From Mucilaginibacter boryungensis (GTDB taxonomy: Bacteria > Bacteroidota > Bacteroidia > Sphingobacteriales > Sphingobacteriaceae): a DNA stretch of 64,000 bases. Positions within the stretch are counted from its first letter, which is position 1. Each line of letters opens with the position of its first letter. This document shows, one piece after another, positions 27,521 to 36,086 of the stretch. The stretch spans positions 2,232,001-2,296,000 of the forward strand of contig NZ_JADFFM010000001.1 in the NCBI RefSeq assembly GCF_015221995.1, given 5' to 3'. The notes under the pieces are model-generated. The model saw only the letters and a list, made by a program, of their open reading frames with translations, did not search any database and was not told the DNA's origin. The translations under genes and the position numbers were made by a program.

Positions 27521-27554
27521 TGCCATTTAACCTGTTAAAATAGGTTAAATGGCA
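27521..27554 (+). terminator. Terminator after the POT transporter gene
   Basis: A perfect 13-bp stem TGCCATTTAACCT / AGGTTAAATGGCA with an 8-nt loop, followed by a T-rich tail (tttatatttt). It separates the transporter from the glycosyltransferase. Confidence 0.85.
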
Positions 27555-27622
27555 TTTATATTTTGTATATATTGTAATAAGCCCTTAGCTTCGCAGTTAT
27601 TAATAAAAACTACACTATACCT

Positions 27623-28354
27623 GTGCCGGACAGCATTGTAATTATACCTACCTACAACGAAAAGGAAAATGTTGAGCGCATGATACGCAAAGTATTCTCG
27701 CTTCAGCACGATTTCCATGTACTTATTATTGATGACGGCTCTCCGGACGGTACACCGCAAATTGTAAAAAGCTTACAAAACGAATATACGGGGCGCCTGC
27801 ATATAGAAGAGCGTGCCGGTAAACAGGGATTAGGAACTGCCTATATCCACGGCTTTCGCTGGTGCCTGGAACGCGATTACGAATACATTTTTGAAATGGA
27901 CTGCGATTTTTCGCATAATCCCGAAGACCTGATACGCTTACGGCAGGCATGTATTGATGGAGCGGATATGTCGGTAGGTTCGCGGTATGTAACGGGTGTA
28001 AATGTGGTAAACTGGCCCATGAGCAGGGTTTTAATGAGCTACTTCGCATCTGTATATGTCCGTTTTATAACCGGCGAAGATGTACGCGACTTTACTGCTG
28101 GCTTTGTATGCTATAAACGCAAAGTTTTACAAACTATAGAACTGCATAAAATAAAATTTGTGGGCTATGCCTTCCAAATTGAAATGAAGTACACTACCAT
28201 TAAGCATGGATTTCAATTGATAGAAGTCCCCATCATTTTCACCGATCGCACTGAAGGTTCATCAAAAATGTCGGGCGGTATATTCTACGAAGCCTTTTTT
28301 GGGGTGATTCAAATGAAGCTGAACAGCATTTTTAGGAAGTATCCCGAAGGGTAG
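27623..28354 (+). CDS. Polyprenol-phosphate mannosyltransferase-like GT2 (Dpm1-like)
   Basis: 243 residues. A GT-A family 2 fold: IVIIPTYNEKENV near the N-terminus, IDDGSPDGT, the nucleotide-sugar and metal motif MDCDFSHNP, and VGSRYVTG. Without a membrane anchor at the end it resembles the short Dpm1-type enzymes that transfer mannose or another sugar from a nucleotide sugar to polyprenol phosphate on the cytoplasmic face. The GTG at 27623 is the only suitable start, placing IVIIPTYN at the expected position. It is followed by a nested inverted repeat containing a terminator. Confidence 0.85.
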   Translation: MPDSIVIIPTYNEKENVERMIRKVFSLQHDFHVLIIDDGSPDGTPQIVKSLQNEYTGRLHIEERAGKQGLGTAYIHGFRWCLERDYEYIFEMDCDFSHNPEDLIRLRQACIDGADMSVGSRYVTGVNVVNWPMSRVLMSYFASVYVRFITGEDVRDFTAGFVCYKRKVLQTIELHKIKFVGYAFQIEMKYTTIKHGFQLIEVPIIFTDRTEGSSKMSGGIFYEAFFGVIQMKLNSIFRKYPEG

Positions 28355-28465
28355 TGATTAGTTAATCAGTAATTAGAGATTAGTTATAAATTATACTTGT
28401 AGCGATGGGTTTTACCCATCGCTATTTTGTTCTTACTAATCTCTGACCAACTAATCACTAATCTC
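28354..28465. repeat. Nested inverted-repeat element between the glycosyltransferase and ruvB
   Basis: Outer arms GTGATTAGTT...AGAGATTAGT (from 28354) and ACTAATCTCT...AACTAATCAC (28434-28458) are imperfect inverted copies. Inside them lies the perfect terminator hairpin. A related word GATTAGTTAATT with its inverted partner flanks the spacer before ogt (59948-60040), so a small dispersed element family is likely. Confidence 0.55.
28400..28428 (+). terminator. Terminator after the glycosyltransferase gene
   Basis: A perfect 11-bp stem TAGCGATGGGT / ACCCATCGCTA with a 3-nt loop and a T4 tail. It lies at the centre of the larger inverted repeat. Confidence 0.85.
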
Positions 28466-28476
28466 AACAAAAATCC

Positions 28477-28484
28477 TATTTTTG
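28477..28484 (+). promoter_or_regulatory. -7 promoter box immediately before ruvB
   Basis: TATTTTTG matches TAnnTTTG exactly and ends only 6 nt before the ruvB ATG at 28491. Transcription would start at or next to the start codon, so the mRNA may be leaderless. Confidence 0.6.
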
Positions 28485-28490
28485 TTAGCA

Positions 28491-29513
28491 ATGAACGAGC
28501 ATCTTGATCCCGACCGCGAAAGGCTATCTGCTACCGAATACGATATCGAAAAGGTATTGCGTCCGCAGGCATTTGAGGATTTTACCGGTCAGCAGAAGAT
28601 ATTAGCTAATCTTAAAATATTTGTTCAGGCTGCCCGTCAGCGTGGCGAGGCGCTTGACCATGTGCTGCTGCACGGCCCGCCGGGATTAGGTAAAACCACC
28701 CTATCGCACATTATTGCTAACGAGATGGGCGTTGGTATCAAGATCACCTCCGGCCCCGTATTAGATAAACCAGGCGACCTTGCCGGCTTACTCACTAACC
28801 TGGAAGCAGGCGATATCCTTTTTATTGACGAGATACACCGTTTAAGTCCGCTGGTTGAAGAATACCTGTATTCGGCCATGGAGGATTTTAAAATAGATAT
28901 TATGCTGGAGAGCGGCCCGAATGCACGCTCAGTACAATTATCATTAAACCCATTCACATTGGTTGGGGCAACTACACGTTCGGGGCTATTAACTGCTCCT
29001 CTCCGCGCCCGGTTCGGTATTAATTCAAGACTTGAATACTACGATGCTAAATTACTGACCACCATCTTATTAAGATCGGCATCTATACTAAAAACGCCTA
29101 TCAGCGATGAGGGCGCTTATGAAATTGCCCGCCGGAGCCGTGGCACCCCGCGTATTGCCAATGCCTTACTGCGCCGCACACGCGATTTCGCCCAGATAAA
29201 AGGTGATGGCAACATTGATACAGATATTGCCAAATATGCCCTTAATGCCTTAAATGTTGATGAGCATGGCCTGGATGAAATGGATAATAAAATATTATCT
29301 ACCATTATAGAAAAATTTAAAGGCGGCCCGGTAGGTTTAAAAACTATAGCTACGGCGGTAGGCGAAGATGAAGGCACCATTGAGGAAGTTTATGAACCAT
29401 TCCTGATACAGGAAGGGTTTTTAATGCGCACCTCGCGTGGCCGCGAAGCTACCGAGCATGCTTATAAGCACTTGGGGCTATTTAAATCGGGCGGAAGCCA
29501 AACCTTATTTTAA
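28491..29513 (+). CDS. ruvB: Holliday junction branch migration helicase RuvB
   Basis: AAA+ motor that, with RuvA, drives branch migration during recombinational repair. 340 residues from the ATG at 28491; the frame opens at a TTG (28482) that lies inside the promoter box. Walker [10 protein letters not shown], Walker [10 protein letters not shown], sensor 1 GATTRSG, the arginine finger region APLRARFG, and the C-terminal winged helix (RTSRGREAT) are all present. The length matches the family. GH92 follows in the same direction 26 bp later but is unrelated in role. Confidence 0.97.
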   Translation: MNEHLDPDRERLSATEYDIEKVLRPQAFEDFTGQQKILANLKIFVQAARQRGEALDHVLLHGPPGLGKTTLSHIIANEMGVGIKITSGPVLDKPGDLAGLLTNLEAGDILFIDEIHRLSPLVEEYLYSAMEDFKIDIMLESGPNARSVQLSLNPFTLVGATTRSGLLTAPLRARFGINSRLEYYDAKLLTTILLRSASILKTPISDEGAYEIARRSRGTPRIANALLRRTRDFAQIKGDGNIDTDIAKYALNALNVDEHGLDEMDNKILSTIIEKFKGGPVGLKTIATAVGEDEGTIEEVYEPFLIQEGFLMRTSRGREATEHAYKHLGLFKSGGSQTLF

Positions 29514-29539
29514 TACTATTATTAGCTATCTTACCTAAA

Positions 29540-31825
29540 ATGAAGAAAATACTATTGGCTATAGTGTTTGCGGGGACTGTTGTTGCCGTAAAAGCGCAAA
29601 TGGTTAACAAGGTGACCGATCCTGTTGAGTATGTGAACCCATTAATGGGTTCGGCATCAAAACCCGATCTTTCTAACGGGAACACTTATCCTGCCATTGC
29701 ATTGCCCTGGGGCATGAACTTCTGGACACCGCAAACGGGTAAAATGGGTAACGGTTGGGCTTATACTTACGATGCTGATAAAATCCGCGGCTTTAAACAA
29801 ACGCACCAGCCATCGCCATGGATGAACGACTACGGACAGTTTTCTATTATGCCGGTTAGCGGGCATATGGCGCTTTCGGAATATAAACGGGCCAGTTGGT
29901 TCAGTCACAAAGCCGAAGTATCTAAACCATATTATTACAGCGTTTACCTGGCCGATCACGATATTACGACCGAGATCACCCCTACCGAACGTGCTGCGCA
30001 ATTCCGCTTCACGTTTCCTAAAAGCGACAGTTCTTTTGTGGTGATAGACGCGCTTGATCGTGGGTCATATATCAAAATTATCCCGGGCGAAAATAAGATC
30101 ATTGGCTATACTACCCGTTATGCCCGCAGCAAACTAACCAACTTTAAAAACTACTTTGTTATTTATGTAGATAAGCCGTTCACACTTGCGCATGCCTGGA
30201 AAGACTCGAGCGTGGTGAAAGATTCTCTGGAATTGACGAGCAAGCATTCCGGGGCTGTTATTGGTTTCAAAACCAGGAAAGGCGAAGTAGTAAACCTTAA
30301 GGTTGCCTCATCCTTCATCAGTTTTGCACAGGCCGAGTTGAACCTGAAACGCGAGGTTGGTACTAACAGCTTCAACACCACTATGACCAACGCCAAAGCC
30401 ATTTGGAATAAAACCTTAAGCCGTATACAGGTTGAAGGTGGCTCGGTTGATCAAACACGTACGTTTTACTCGTGTCTGTACCGCATGCTATTCTTCCCCA
30501 ACAAACTATACGAGTTAGATGCCAACAACAAACCCACACACTGGAGCCCCTACACCGGTAAAGTTTACCCTGGTTATATGTTTGCCGGTACCGGCTTTTG
30601 GGACACTTTCAGGGCATTATATCCCTTTCTTAACCTGATGTATCCTTCCATTAATAAAGAGATGCAGGAAGGTTTAATAAACGACTATAAAGAAGGCGGC
30701 TGGCTGCCAGAATGGAGCAGCCCGGGTTACGCACCAATTATGATCGGTAATAACTCCGCCTCGGTTGTGTCTGATGCCTATATAAAAGGTATGCGTGGCT
30801 ACGATATCAAGACACTGTATGATGCTTTACTACACGGAGCAAACAACGTAGGGCCGGGTGGCACGGGCCGTACAGGCGTAGAATATTATAATACTTTGGG
30901 CTATGTGCCTTATGATGTAAAAATTGACGAGAACGCGGCACGTACATTAGAATATGCCTATGACGATTTTACTATTTACCAATTAGGCAAAGCTTTAGGT
31001 CGCCCCAAAGCCGAAACCGATATCTACAAAAACCGGTCGATGAACTACAAAAAGCTGTTCGATCCGCAAACAGGATTAATGCGCGGTAAAAACAAAGACG
31101 GCAGCTTTGAAACCCCGTTCAACCCATTTAAATGGGGCGATGCCTTTACCGAAGGAAACAGCTGGCATTATAGTTGGAGTGTTTTTCACGACATTAATGG
31201 TCTGATAGGCTTAATGGGTGGAAAAAAAGCGTTTGTGAACAAACTGGATTCGGTATTTATTTTGCCGCCAGTATTTGATGATAGTTACTACCAGGGCGTA
31301 ATACACGAGATCCGCGAAATGCAAATTATGAACATGGGGCAATACGCGCATGGTAATCAGCCTATTCAACATATGCTTTACCTATATAACTACGGCAGCC
31401 AGCCCTGGAAAACTCAATACTGGGTACGCGAAGCCATGAACCGCCTGTACAAAGCTACACCCGATGGCTACTGCGGCGATGAAGACAACGGCCAAACATC
31501 TGCCTGGTATGTATTTTCTGCGATGGGCTTCTACCCTGTTTGCCCGGCGACCGATCAGTATGTGTTAGGTGCGCCATTGTTCAAAAAAGCAACCCTGAAC
31601 CTGGAGAATGGTAAAAAAGTCATCATTAACTCACCCACAAACAGCCCGGCAAACAGATATATAAGTAGTTTAAGTTATAACGGCAAACCTTATGATCTGA
31701 ACTGGTTGAGCCATTCGGCTTTGCAAAAGGGTGCAGTAATTAATATTAAAATGTCTGCAATACCTAACAAGCAACGGGGAATTAAAGATGCAGATGTGCC
31801 TTACTCTTTATCAACAGAAAAATAA
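29540..31825 (+). CDS. Secreted GH92 family alpha-mannosidase
   Basis: 761 residues with a signal peptide ending VKAQ. GH92 enzymes are calcium-dependent inverting exo-alpha-mannosidases. The N-terminal beta-sandwich begins VNPLMGS and GNTYPAIALPWGMNFWTPQ, typical of the family. The catalytic (alpha/alpha)6 part shows GTGFWDTFRALYPF, EGNSWHYSWSVFHD, HGNQPIQHMLYLYNY and GDEDNGQTSAWYVFSAMGFYPVCP, holding the acidic catalytic residues. It probably trims mannose from glycans in the periplasm. A polysaccharide deacetylase lies next downstream. No SusC/SusD pair is in the window, so this is not a complete utilisation locus. Confidence 0.92.
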   Translation: MKKILLAIVFAGTVVAVKAQMVNKVTDPVEYVNPLMGSASKPDLSNGNTYPAIALPWGMNFWTPQTGKMGNGWAYTYDADKIRGFKQTHQPSPWMNDYGQFSIMPVSGHMALSEYKRASWFSHKAEVSKPYYYSVYLADHDITTEITPTERAAQFRFTFPKSDSSFVVIDALDRGSYIKIIPGENKIIGYTTRYARSKLTNFKNYFVIYVDKPFTLAHAWKDSSVVKDSLELTSKHSGAVIGFKTRKGEVVNLKVASSFISFAQAELNLKREVGTNSFNTTMTNAKAIWNKTLSRIQVEGGSVDQTRTFYSCLYRMLFFPNKLYELDANNKPTHWSPYTGKVYPGYMFAGTGFWDTFRALYPFLNLMYPSINKEMQEGLINDYKEGGWLPEWSSPGYAPIMIGNNSASVVSDAYIKGMRGYDIKTLYDALLHGANNVGPGGTGRTGVEYYNTLGYVPYDVKIDENAARTLEYAYDDFTIYQLGKALGRPKAETDIYKNRSMNYKKLFDPQTGLMRGKNKDGSFETPFNPFKWGDAFTEGNSWHYSWSVFHDINGLIGLMGGKKAFVNKLDSVFILPPVFDDSYYQGVIHEIREMQIMNMGQYAHGNQPIQHMLYLYNYGSQPWKTQYWVREAMNRLYKATPDGYCGDEDNGQTSAWYVFSAMGFYPVCPATDQYVLGAPLFKKATLNLENGKKVIINSPTNSPANRYISSLSYNGKPYDLNWLSHSALQKGAVINIKMSAIPNKQRGIKDADVPYSLSTEK

Positions 31826-31888
31826 TTTAAAACTTAAATTTTTATCCTGATCAAATACGTTTAATTTTAACGCGATTAATTACAAATA

Positions 31889-32722
31889 ATGCCCCGTAGT
31901 ACTATGGCTAAAACATCAATTATAGCAGCCTTATTAGGCTTATTCACTTATTCGGCTGCATCGGCACAAAGCAGCGCTTCAATTATGGCCCGCAAACAAG
32001 TGCCGGTAGTATGCTATCACCAAATACGCGACTGGCGCCCGAAAGATTCAAAAACTGCCAAAGATTATATTATACCAATAGCCGCCTTTAAGGACCACAT
32101 CAAAATGCTGGCTGATAGTGGTTATCATACTATTTTGCCCGACCAGCTCTATGCTTATCTGACCAAAGGTACCCCGCTTCCCAAAAAACCAATAATGCTG
32201 ACTTTTGACGATACCGACGAAGATCAGTTTACTATTGCCAACCCTACACTTAAAAAGTATGGTTTTAAAGGCGTATATTTTGTAATGACTGTATCAATCG
32301 GTCGCCCGCATTATATGACGGCCGATATGATCAAAAAATTATCTGACGAGGGCAATATCATCGGAAGCCACACCTGGGATCACCATCGCGTTGACAAGCT
32401 ATCGCACAATGGCGTGCTGAAAATTATGGGTAAAAATGGCAAGATAACCACCAAACCAACCGACGATTGGGTTACCCAGATTGATAAACCAACCAAGAAA
32501 CTGGAAGAAATTACTGGTAAAAAGATAGACTATTTTGCTTATCCGTTCGGCGTTTGGAAAAAACCGGTATTGCCTGAAATTCAAAAACGTGGTTTCAAAT
32601 TAGCTTTTCAACTGGCTGATAAACGCGACCCGGATTATCCGCTAATGACCGTTCGCCGTATTTTAGACAGTGGTTACTGGAGCACTAAAACTTTCAGCAA
32701 CAATATAAGACAAAGTTTTTAA
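31889..32722 (+). CDS. Exported polysaccharide deacetylase (NodB/CE4)
   Basis: 277 residues with a signal peptide (about 1-27, SAASAQ). The NodB motifs are in order: PVVCYHQI, LTFDDTDED (catalytic Asp and metal Asp in TFDD), SHTWDHHRV (metal-binding His pair) and YFAYPFG. Members remove acetyl groups from chitin, peptidoglycan or polysaccharide. A second ATG at residue 6 is equally possible as start. It lies 63 bp after GH92 in the same direction and ends at a strong terminator. The substrate cannot be told. Confidence 0.88.
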   Translation: MPRSTMAKTSIIAALLGLFTYSAASAQSSASIMARKQVPVVCYHQIRDWRPKDSKTAKDYIIPIAAFKDHIKMLADSGYHTILPDQLYAYLTKGTPLPKKPIMLTFDDTDEDQFTIANPTLKKYGFKGVYFVMTVSIGRPHYMTADMIKKLSDEGNIIGSHTWDHHRVDKLSHNGVLKIMGKNGKITTKPTDDWVTQIDKPTKKLEEITGKKIDYFAYPFGVWKKPVLPEIQKRGFKLAFQLADKRDPDYPLMTVRRILDSGYWSTKTFSNNIRQSF

Positions 32723-32731
32723 TAGTAACGG

Positions 32732-32758
32732 GGGCTTCGATAATATCGAAGCCCTTTT
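32732..32758. terminator. Terminator between the deacetylase and the small acidic ORF
   Basis: A perfect 10-bp stem GGGCTTCGAT / ATCGAAGCCC with a 3-nt loop followed by T4 on the plus strand. It lies between convergent genes. Confidence 0.88.
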
Positions 32759-32761
32759 ACA

Positions 32762-33010
32762 TTACACCTTTCTACCGGGCTTATTTTCGCCTTTATCAAC
32801 CGCTGGTTCCTCTGCCGGTGGTCCGGGATCTCCGCTGTCATTGTCGGGTGTTACGGTTGGTACCCGTACTTCATCAGCTTCAGTTTGTTCATTTTCCTGC
32901 TCTCCTTTAGTATAATTATCAGGATCGGCGTTGGTAACAGAATTATCCTGGTTGGTTATTTGCTCATCCTTCGGATTCGATGCATTATCAGGCGCTATAT
33001 GATCAGTCAT
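32762..33010 (-). CDS. Small acidic, probably disordered protein
   Basis: 82 residues, very rich in Asp, Glu, Asn, Pro and Thr (for example NADPDNYTKGEQENEQTEAD), with only a basic C-terminal tail (KPGRKV). It has no hydrophobic core, signal or membrane helix, so it is likely unfolded. The ATG start, sensible composition and position after a terminator make it a plausible real gene, but low complexity limits certainty. No function is assigned. Confidence 0.5.
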   Translation of the reverse strand: MTDHIAPDNASNPKDEQITNQDNSVTNADPDNYTKGEQENEQTEADEVRVPTVTPDNDSGDPGPPAEEPAVDKGENKPGRKV

Positions 33011-33171
33011 GGTATCTGAATTTAGTTACAAATAGAACAGCCGGCATTGCAACATGTTTTATATGTTGTTCTTTACCTGCTATTATTTCAAAATCCTCGG
33101 GCGAGAACTGCTTCAGCGCTTTTGTTTTGCTACTAACATGTAGTCCCTAACGGGACTTCCATAAGATACTT

Positions 33172-33179
33172 TATCTTTG
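33172..33179 (+). promoter_or_regulatory. -7 promoter box immediately before queG
   Basis: TATCTTTG matches TAnnTTTG exactly and ends 6 nt before the queG ATG, predicting a leaderless or nearly leaderless transcript. A -33 partner is not evident. Confidence 0.6.
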
Positions 33180-33185
33180 CAGTAA

Positions 33186-34115
33186 ATGGCGCAAAACATT
33201 TCAGCATATAGTGCACTCATAAAAGCGGAGGCCCAGCGCCTGGGCTTTATGTTTTGCGGTATTGCTAAAGCTGTTTTTTTGGAAGAGGAAGCCCCGCGAC
33301 TGGAAGCCTGGCTAAAAGCCGGTATGCACGGCGAAATGCAGTACATGGAGAACCATTTTGACAAACGCCTTGACCCCCGTTTGCTTGTTGACGGCGCCAA
33401 ATCGGTGATATCATTAGCGCTTAATTATTATACCGATGCGGAGCAAACTGATCCGCTTGCACCAAAGATATCAAAGTACGCATACGGCGCTGACTACCAT
33501 TACGTTATAAAAGATAAATTAAAGCAACTGTTAAACTTTATCCATCAGGAAATTGGCGAGGTTAACGGCCGTGCGTTTGTGGATTCGGCCCCGGTGCTGG
33601 ATAAAGCCTGGGCTAAAAAAGCGGGACTTGGATGGGTAGGCAAAAACACTAATCTGATCAATAAACAATCGGGCTCGTTCTTCTTTTTGGCGGAACTGAT
33701 TGTAGACCTGGAACTGGAATATGATGTAGCCCCTACAGCCGACCATTGCGGTACCTGCACCCGCTGTATTGATGCCTGCCCTACCGAGGCCATTGTAGCC
33801 CCGTACGTGGTTGATGGCAGCCGGTGTATCTCATACCTCACCATCGAGTTGAAAAACGAACTGCCACAGGAATTTAAGGGCAAAACCGATAACTGGATGT
33901 TTGGCTGCGATGTTTGCCAGGATGTTTGTCCCTGGAATAAATTTTCTGTACTGCATAATGAACCTGCTTTTGAACCGCACCCCGAGTTATTAGGCATCAG
34001 CAAAAATGATTGGGAAGATATTACCGAAGAAACATTTCAAAAAGTATTTAAAGGCTCGGCGGTTAAGCGTACTAAATATGCGGGTTTAAAACGTAACATC
34101 GCTTTTATAAAATGA
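33186..34115 (+). CDS. queG: Epoxyqueuosine reductase QueG
   Basis: Cobalamin- and iron-sulfur-dependent reduction of epoxyqueuosine to queuosine in tRNA, in the cytoplasm. 309 residues. Two [4Fe-4S] clusters are bound by [16 protein letters not shown] and [10 protein letters not shown]. The N-terminal cobalamin domain carries SLALNYY and [12 protein letters not shown], and [10 protein letters not shown] is a strong family block. The ATG at 33186 is right after a promoter box. Its stop overlaps the next ATG (ATGA), so the secreted protein downstream is translationally coupled to it. Confidence 0.95.
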   Translation: MAQNISAYSALIKAEAQRLGFMFCGIAKAVFLEEEAPRLEAWLKAGMHGEMQYMENHFDKRLDPRLLVDGAKSVISLALNYYTDAEQTDPLAPKISKYAYGADYHYVIKDKLKQLLNFIHQEIGEVNGRAFVDSAPVLDKAWAKKAGLGWVGKNTNLINKQSGSFFFLAELIVDLELEYDVAPTADHCGTCTRCIDACPTEAIVAPYVVDGSRCISYLTIELKNELPQEFKGKTDNWMFGCDVCQDVCPWNKFSVLHNEPAFEPHPELLGISKNDWEDITEETFQKVFKGSAVKRTKYAGLKRNIAFIK

Positions 34116-34960
34116 GGCCATTTTTATTGTTCGTGTTTTTAATGCTTAGCATTCCGATTCTTGCCCAAACCTTAAACATTCGGGAAAGGAAACCAGACGC
34201 GCTTAATGGTAGTCAGTTTGCAGCATCCATTAGCGATACGGCTATACATTTAAAACAACGCGAGAAGATTATCTACAAAGCCATTAAAAAAGGCAATATC
34301 CCTCAATTTTACCGCAAACTGGTAAAGGTTACCGATACCGCCACAATTGATGGCAACCTGACAACCATTGCATACTACGTTATTCCGGATTACTTAGCTA
34401 TTGGTACAGACAGCAATTATTTTTATTGCCCCATGACACCCGCTTTAGCCCAACGTGTAGCTAACAAATTGAAATGTAGCTTACCTACACGTAAAATGGT
34501 GAACACCATATATCAGCAAGCCGGAACAAAGCTTTCACCATTGCCTATACCGCCCTCACCGGCTATGATCACCGTACCTGTATTTATAAAACACGTCGGT
34601 ATGCTGAAACAACAGCGCGATAGCCTGGGCAACAAATTTATGTTGGGTAATTTGGTAGGTGGTGATAAAAAAGATGTAATCGTATCCAACCGGATATACA
34701 ATGATACCAGCAACTATCATGTGGTAATTTACGGCTGGCACAAAATATCAACCGGGAAAGCCATTCAACCTTTATATGCCCGGCACCTTAATAACTGGGC
34801 CGATTACAGTCATGGCATCCGTTTAATTCAAAACAGGGTTTGGGTAAATGGCAAGGCCACCAGCATAAAAAAGGTGCTCCGATCGGAACACCTGAATATT
34901 TTATTGAGCGATGAAGGCGTTATCAAAAAGCCTTATTATCCTGCTAAAACCAATTATTAA
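34112..34960 (+). CDS. Exported protein of unknown function coupled to queG
   Basis: 282 residues with a signal peptide ([15 protein letters not shown]). I recognise no family by name. The mature region has well-ordered conserved-looking blocks: [50 protein letters not shown] and VVIYGWHK. This looks like a globular enzyme or binding domain. It ends convergently with the exonuclease, the stops overlapping by 4 bp. The ATGA overlap with queG suggests coexpression; a role in tRNA modification is not implied. Confidence 0.7.
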   Translation: MRPFLLFVFLMLSIPILAQTLNIRERKPDALNGSQFAASISDTAIHLKQREKIIYKAIKKGNIPQFYRKLVKVTDTATIDGNLTTIAYYVIPDYLAIGTDSNYFYCPMTPALAQRVANKLKCSLPTRKMVNTIYQQAGTKLSPLPIPPSPAMITVPVFIKHVGMLKQQRDSLGNKFMLGNLVGGDKKDVIVSNRIYNDTSNYHVVIYGWHKISTGKAIQPLYARHLNNWADYSHGIRLIQNRVWVNGKATSIKKVLRSEHLNILLSDEGVIKKPYYPAKTNY

Positions 34961-35964
34961 CCTTTCTTAAACTTATCGGCCAGCTGCTTCAGCATATCGT
35001 CATCAACGGGTTTAGCCGGGGTTTTGTCTTCACGTTTCACAAACGGCTTCTGTTGATAGTTGTTATTCTGCTTAAAGTTTTGCTGTTGCTGGTATGGCTT
35101 GTTTTGTAGTTGTTCAGCAGGTTTGGGTTGCGGGGGGCGCGCTTGCCGTTCGGCCTGGCGTTTCGCGTTCCAGCGCGTATATATAGCTTCTAATTGCTTC
35201 TTGGTATATAAAGGAAAATCCCCCTGCATCATCCACGAATAATAGCTGGGTTCAATGTTAAACACATCCTCTACCTTTTTACCTTTGTGCTTGCCAAAGT
35301 TAAATAGTTCCTCTCCCTCGTCATTATAAACCATACGGCCTGCAAAATCAACCGTGCGGTTAAGGTTGGTGAATTTGTGCAGCGCTTCAACATCGCCTAC
35401 AACGGGTATACTGCGTTTACCCTGCTTATCTTCCCATTCTGTTAATTCGTATTTGGCTATCTGCGCCAGCAAAACTTCCATAGTAGCGCGGGTATCAGCC
35501 TCGGCCGAATGGGCGTTGATGATATCCTTATCGCAATAAAATTTATACGCCGCCTTTAAAGTGCGTTGCTCCATCTGATGGAATATGTTCTGCACATCTA
35601 CAAAATGGCGCTGGTCTAAATCAAATTCAATGCCTGCACGCATAAATTCCTCCATTAGCATCGGGATATCAAATTTATTAGAGTTGTATCCCGCAAGGTC
35701 ACTATCAGCAATAAATGCGGCAATATCGGCTCCAATAGCGGCAAATAAAGGTTCATTCACAATGTGTTCGTCGTAAATACCGTGTATAAGCGATGATTCC
35801 AACGGAATAGGCATGCCGGGGTGTACGCGCCAGGTTTTTACCTCTTCGCTGCCATCGGGGTTAAGCTTAATAACCGATAGTTCAACAATACGGTCGGCAC
35901 CAATATTGGTTCCGGTAGCTTCAATATCAAAAAAGGCGAGCGGGCGTTTTAAATTTAATTTCAT
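34957..35964 (-). CDS. DEDDh 3'-5' exonuclease, DNA polymerase III epsilon-like
   Basis: 335 residues from the ATG at 35964, preferred because it puts FDIEATG (first Asp-x-Glu) near residue 11 as in the family; the upstream start at 36006 adds an odd leader. Exo II is GYNSNKFDIPML and Exo III is HSAEADTRATMEV with His and Asp. The region after about 205 (FGKHKGKKVEDV, YYSWMMQGDFP) is typical of Bacteroidota proteins with this extension. The C-terminus is a Gln-, Lys- and Pro-rich linker and a short conserved tail. Probably DNA or RNA trimming or proofreading; not proven to be the replicative epsilon subunit. Confidence 0.87.
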   Translation of the reverse strand: MKLNLKRPLAFFDIEATGTNIGADRIVELSVIKLNPDGSEEVKTWRVHPGMPIPLESSLIHGIYDEHIVNEPLFAAIGADIAAFIADSDLAGYNSNKFDIPMLMEEFMRAGIEFDLDQRHFVDVQNIFHQMEQRTLKAAYKFYCDKDIINAHSAEADTRATMEVLLAQIAKYELTEWEDKQGKRSIPVVGDVEALHKFTNLNRTVDFAGRMVYNDEGEELFNFGKHKGKKVEDVFNIEPSYYSWMMQGDFPLYTKKQLEAIYTRWNAKRQAERQARPPQPKPAEQLQNKPYQQQQNFKQNNNYQQKPFVKREDKTPAKPVDDDMLKQLADKFKKG

Positions 35965-36086
35965 TAACGATAAAGTATTAAGCAAAGGTCGTAAAAGTAA
36001 GCACATACAACCGTTATTTTTCCACTTTTTTTCCTTTTGTTTTAAGTAATTAATACCTTAATACCCAATATCACAATTTAACCCCA

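Noticed and set aside
29540..32722. A polysaccharide utilisation locus around GH92 and the deacetylase
   Set aside because: No SusC, SusD or dedicated regulator is near, so the genes are described singly.
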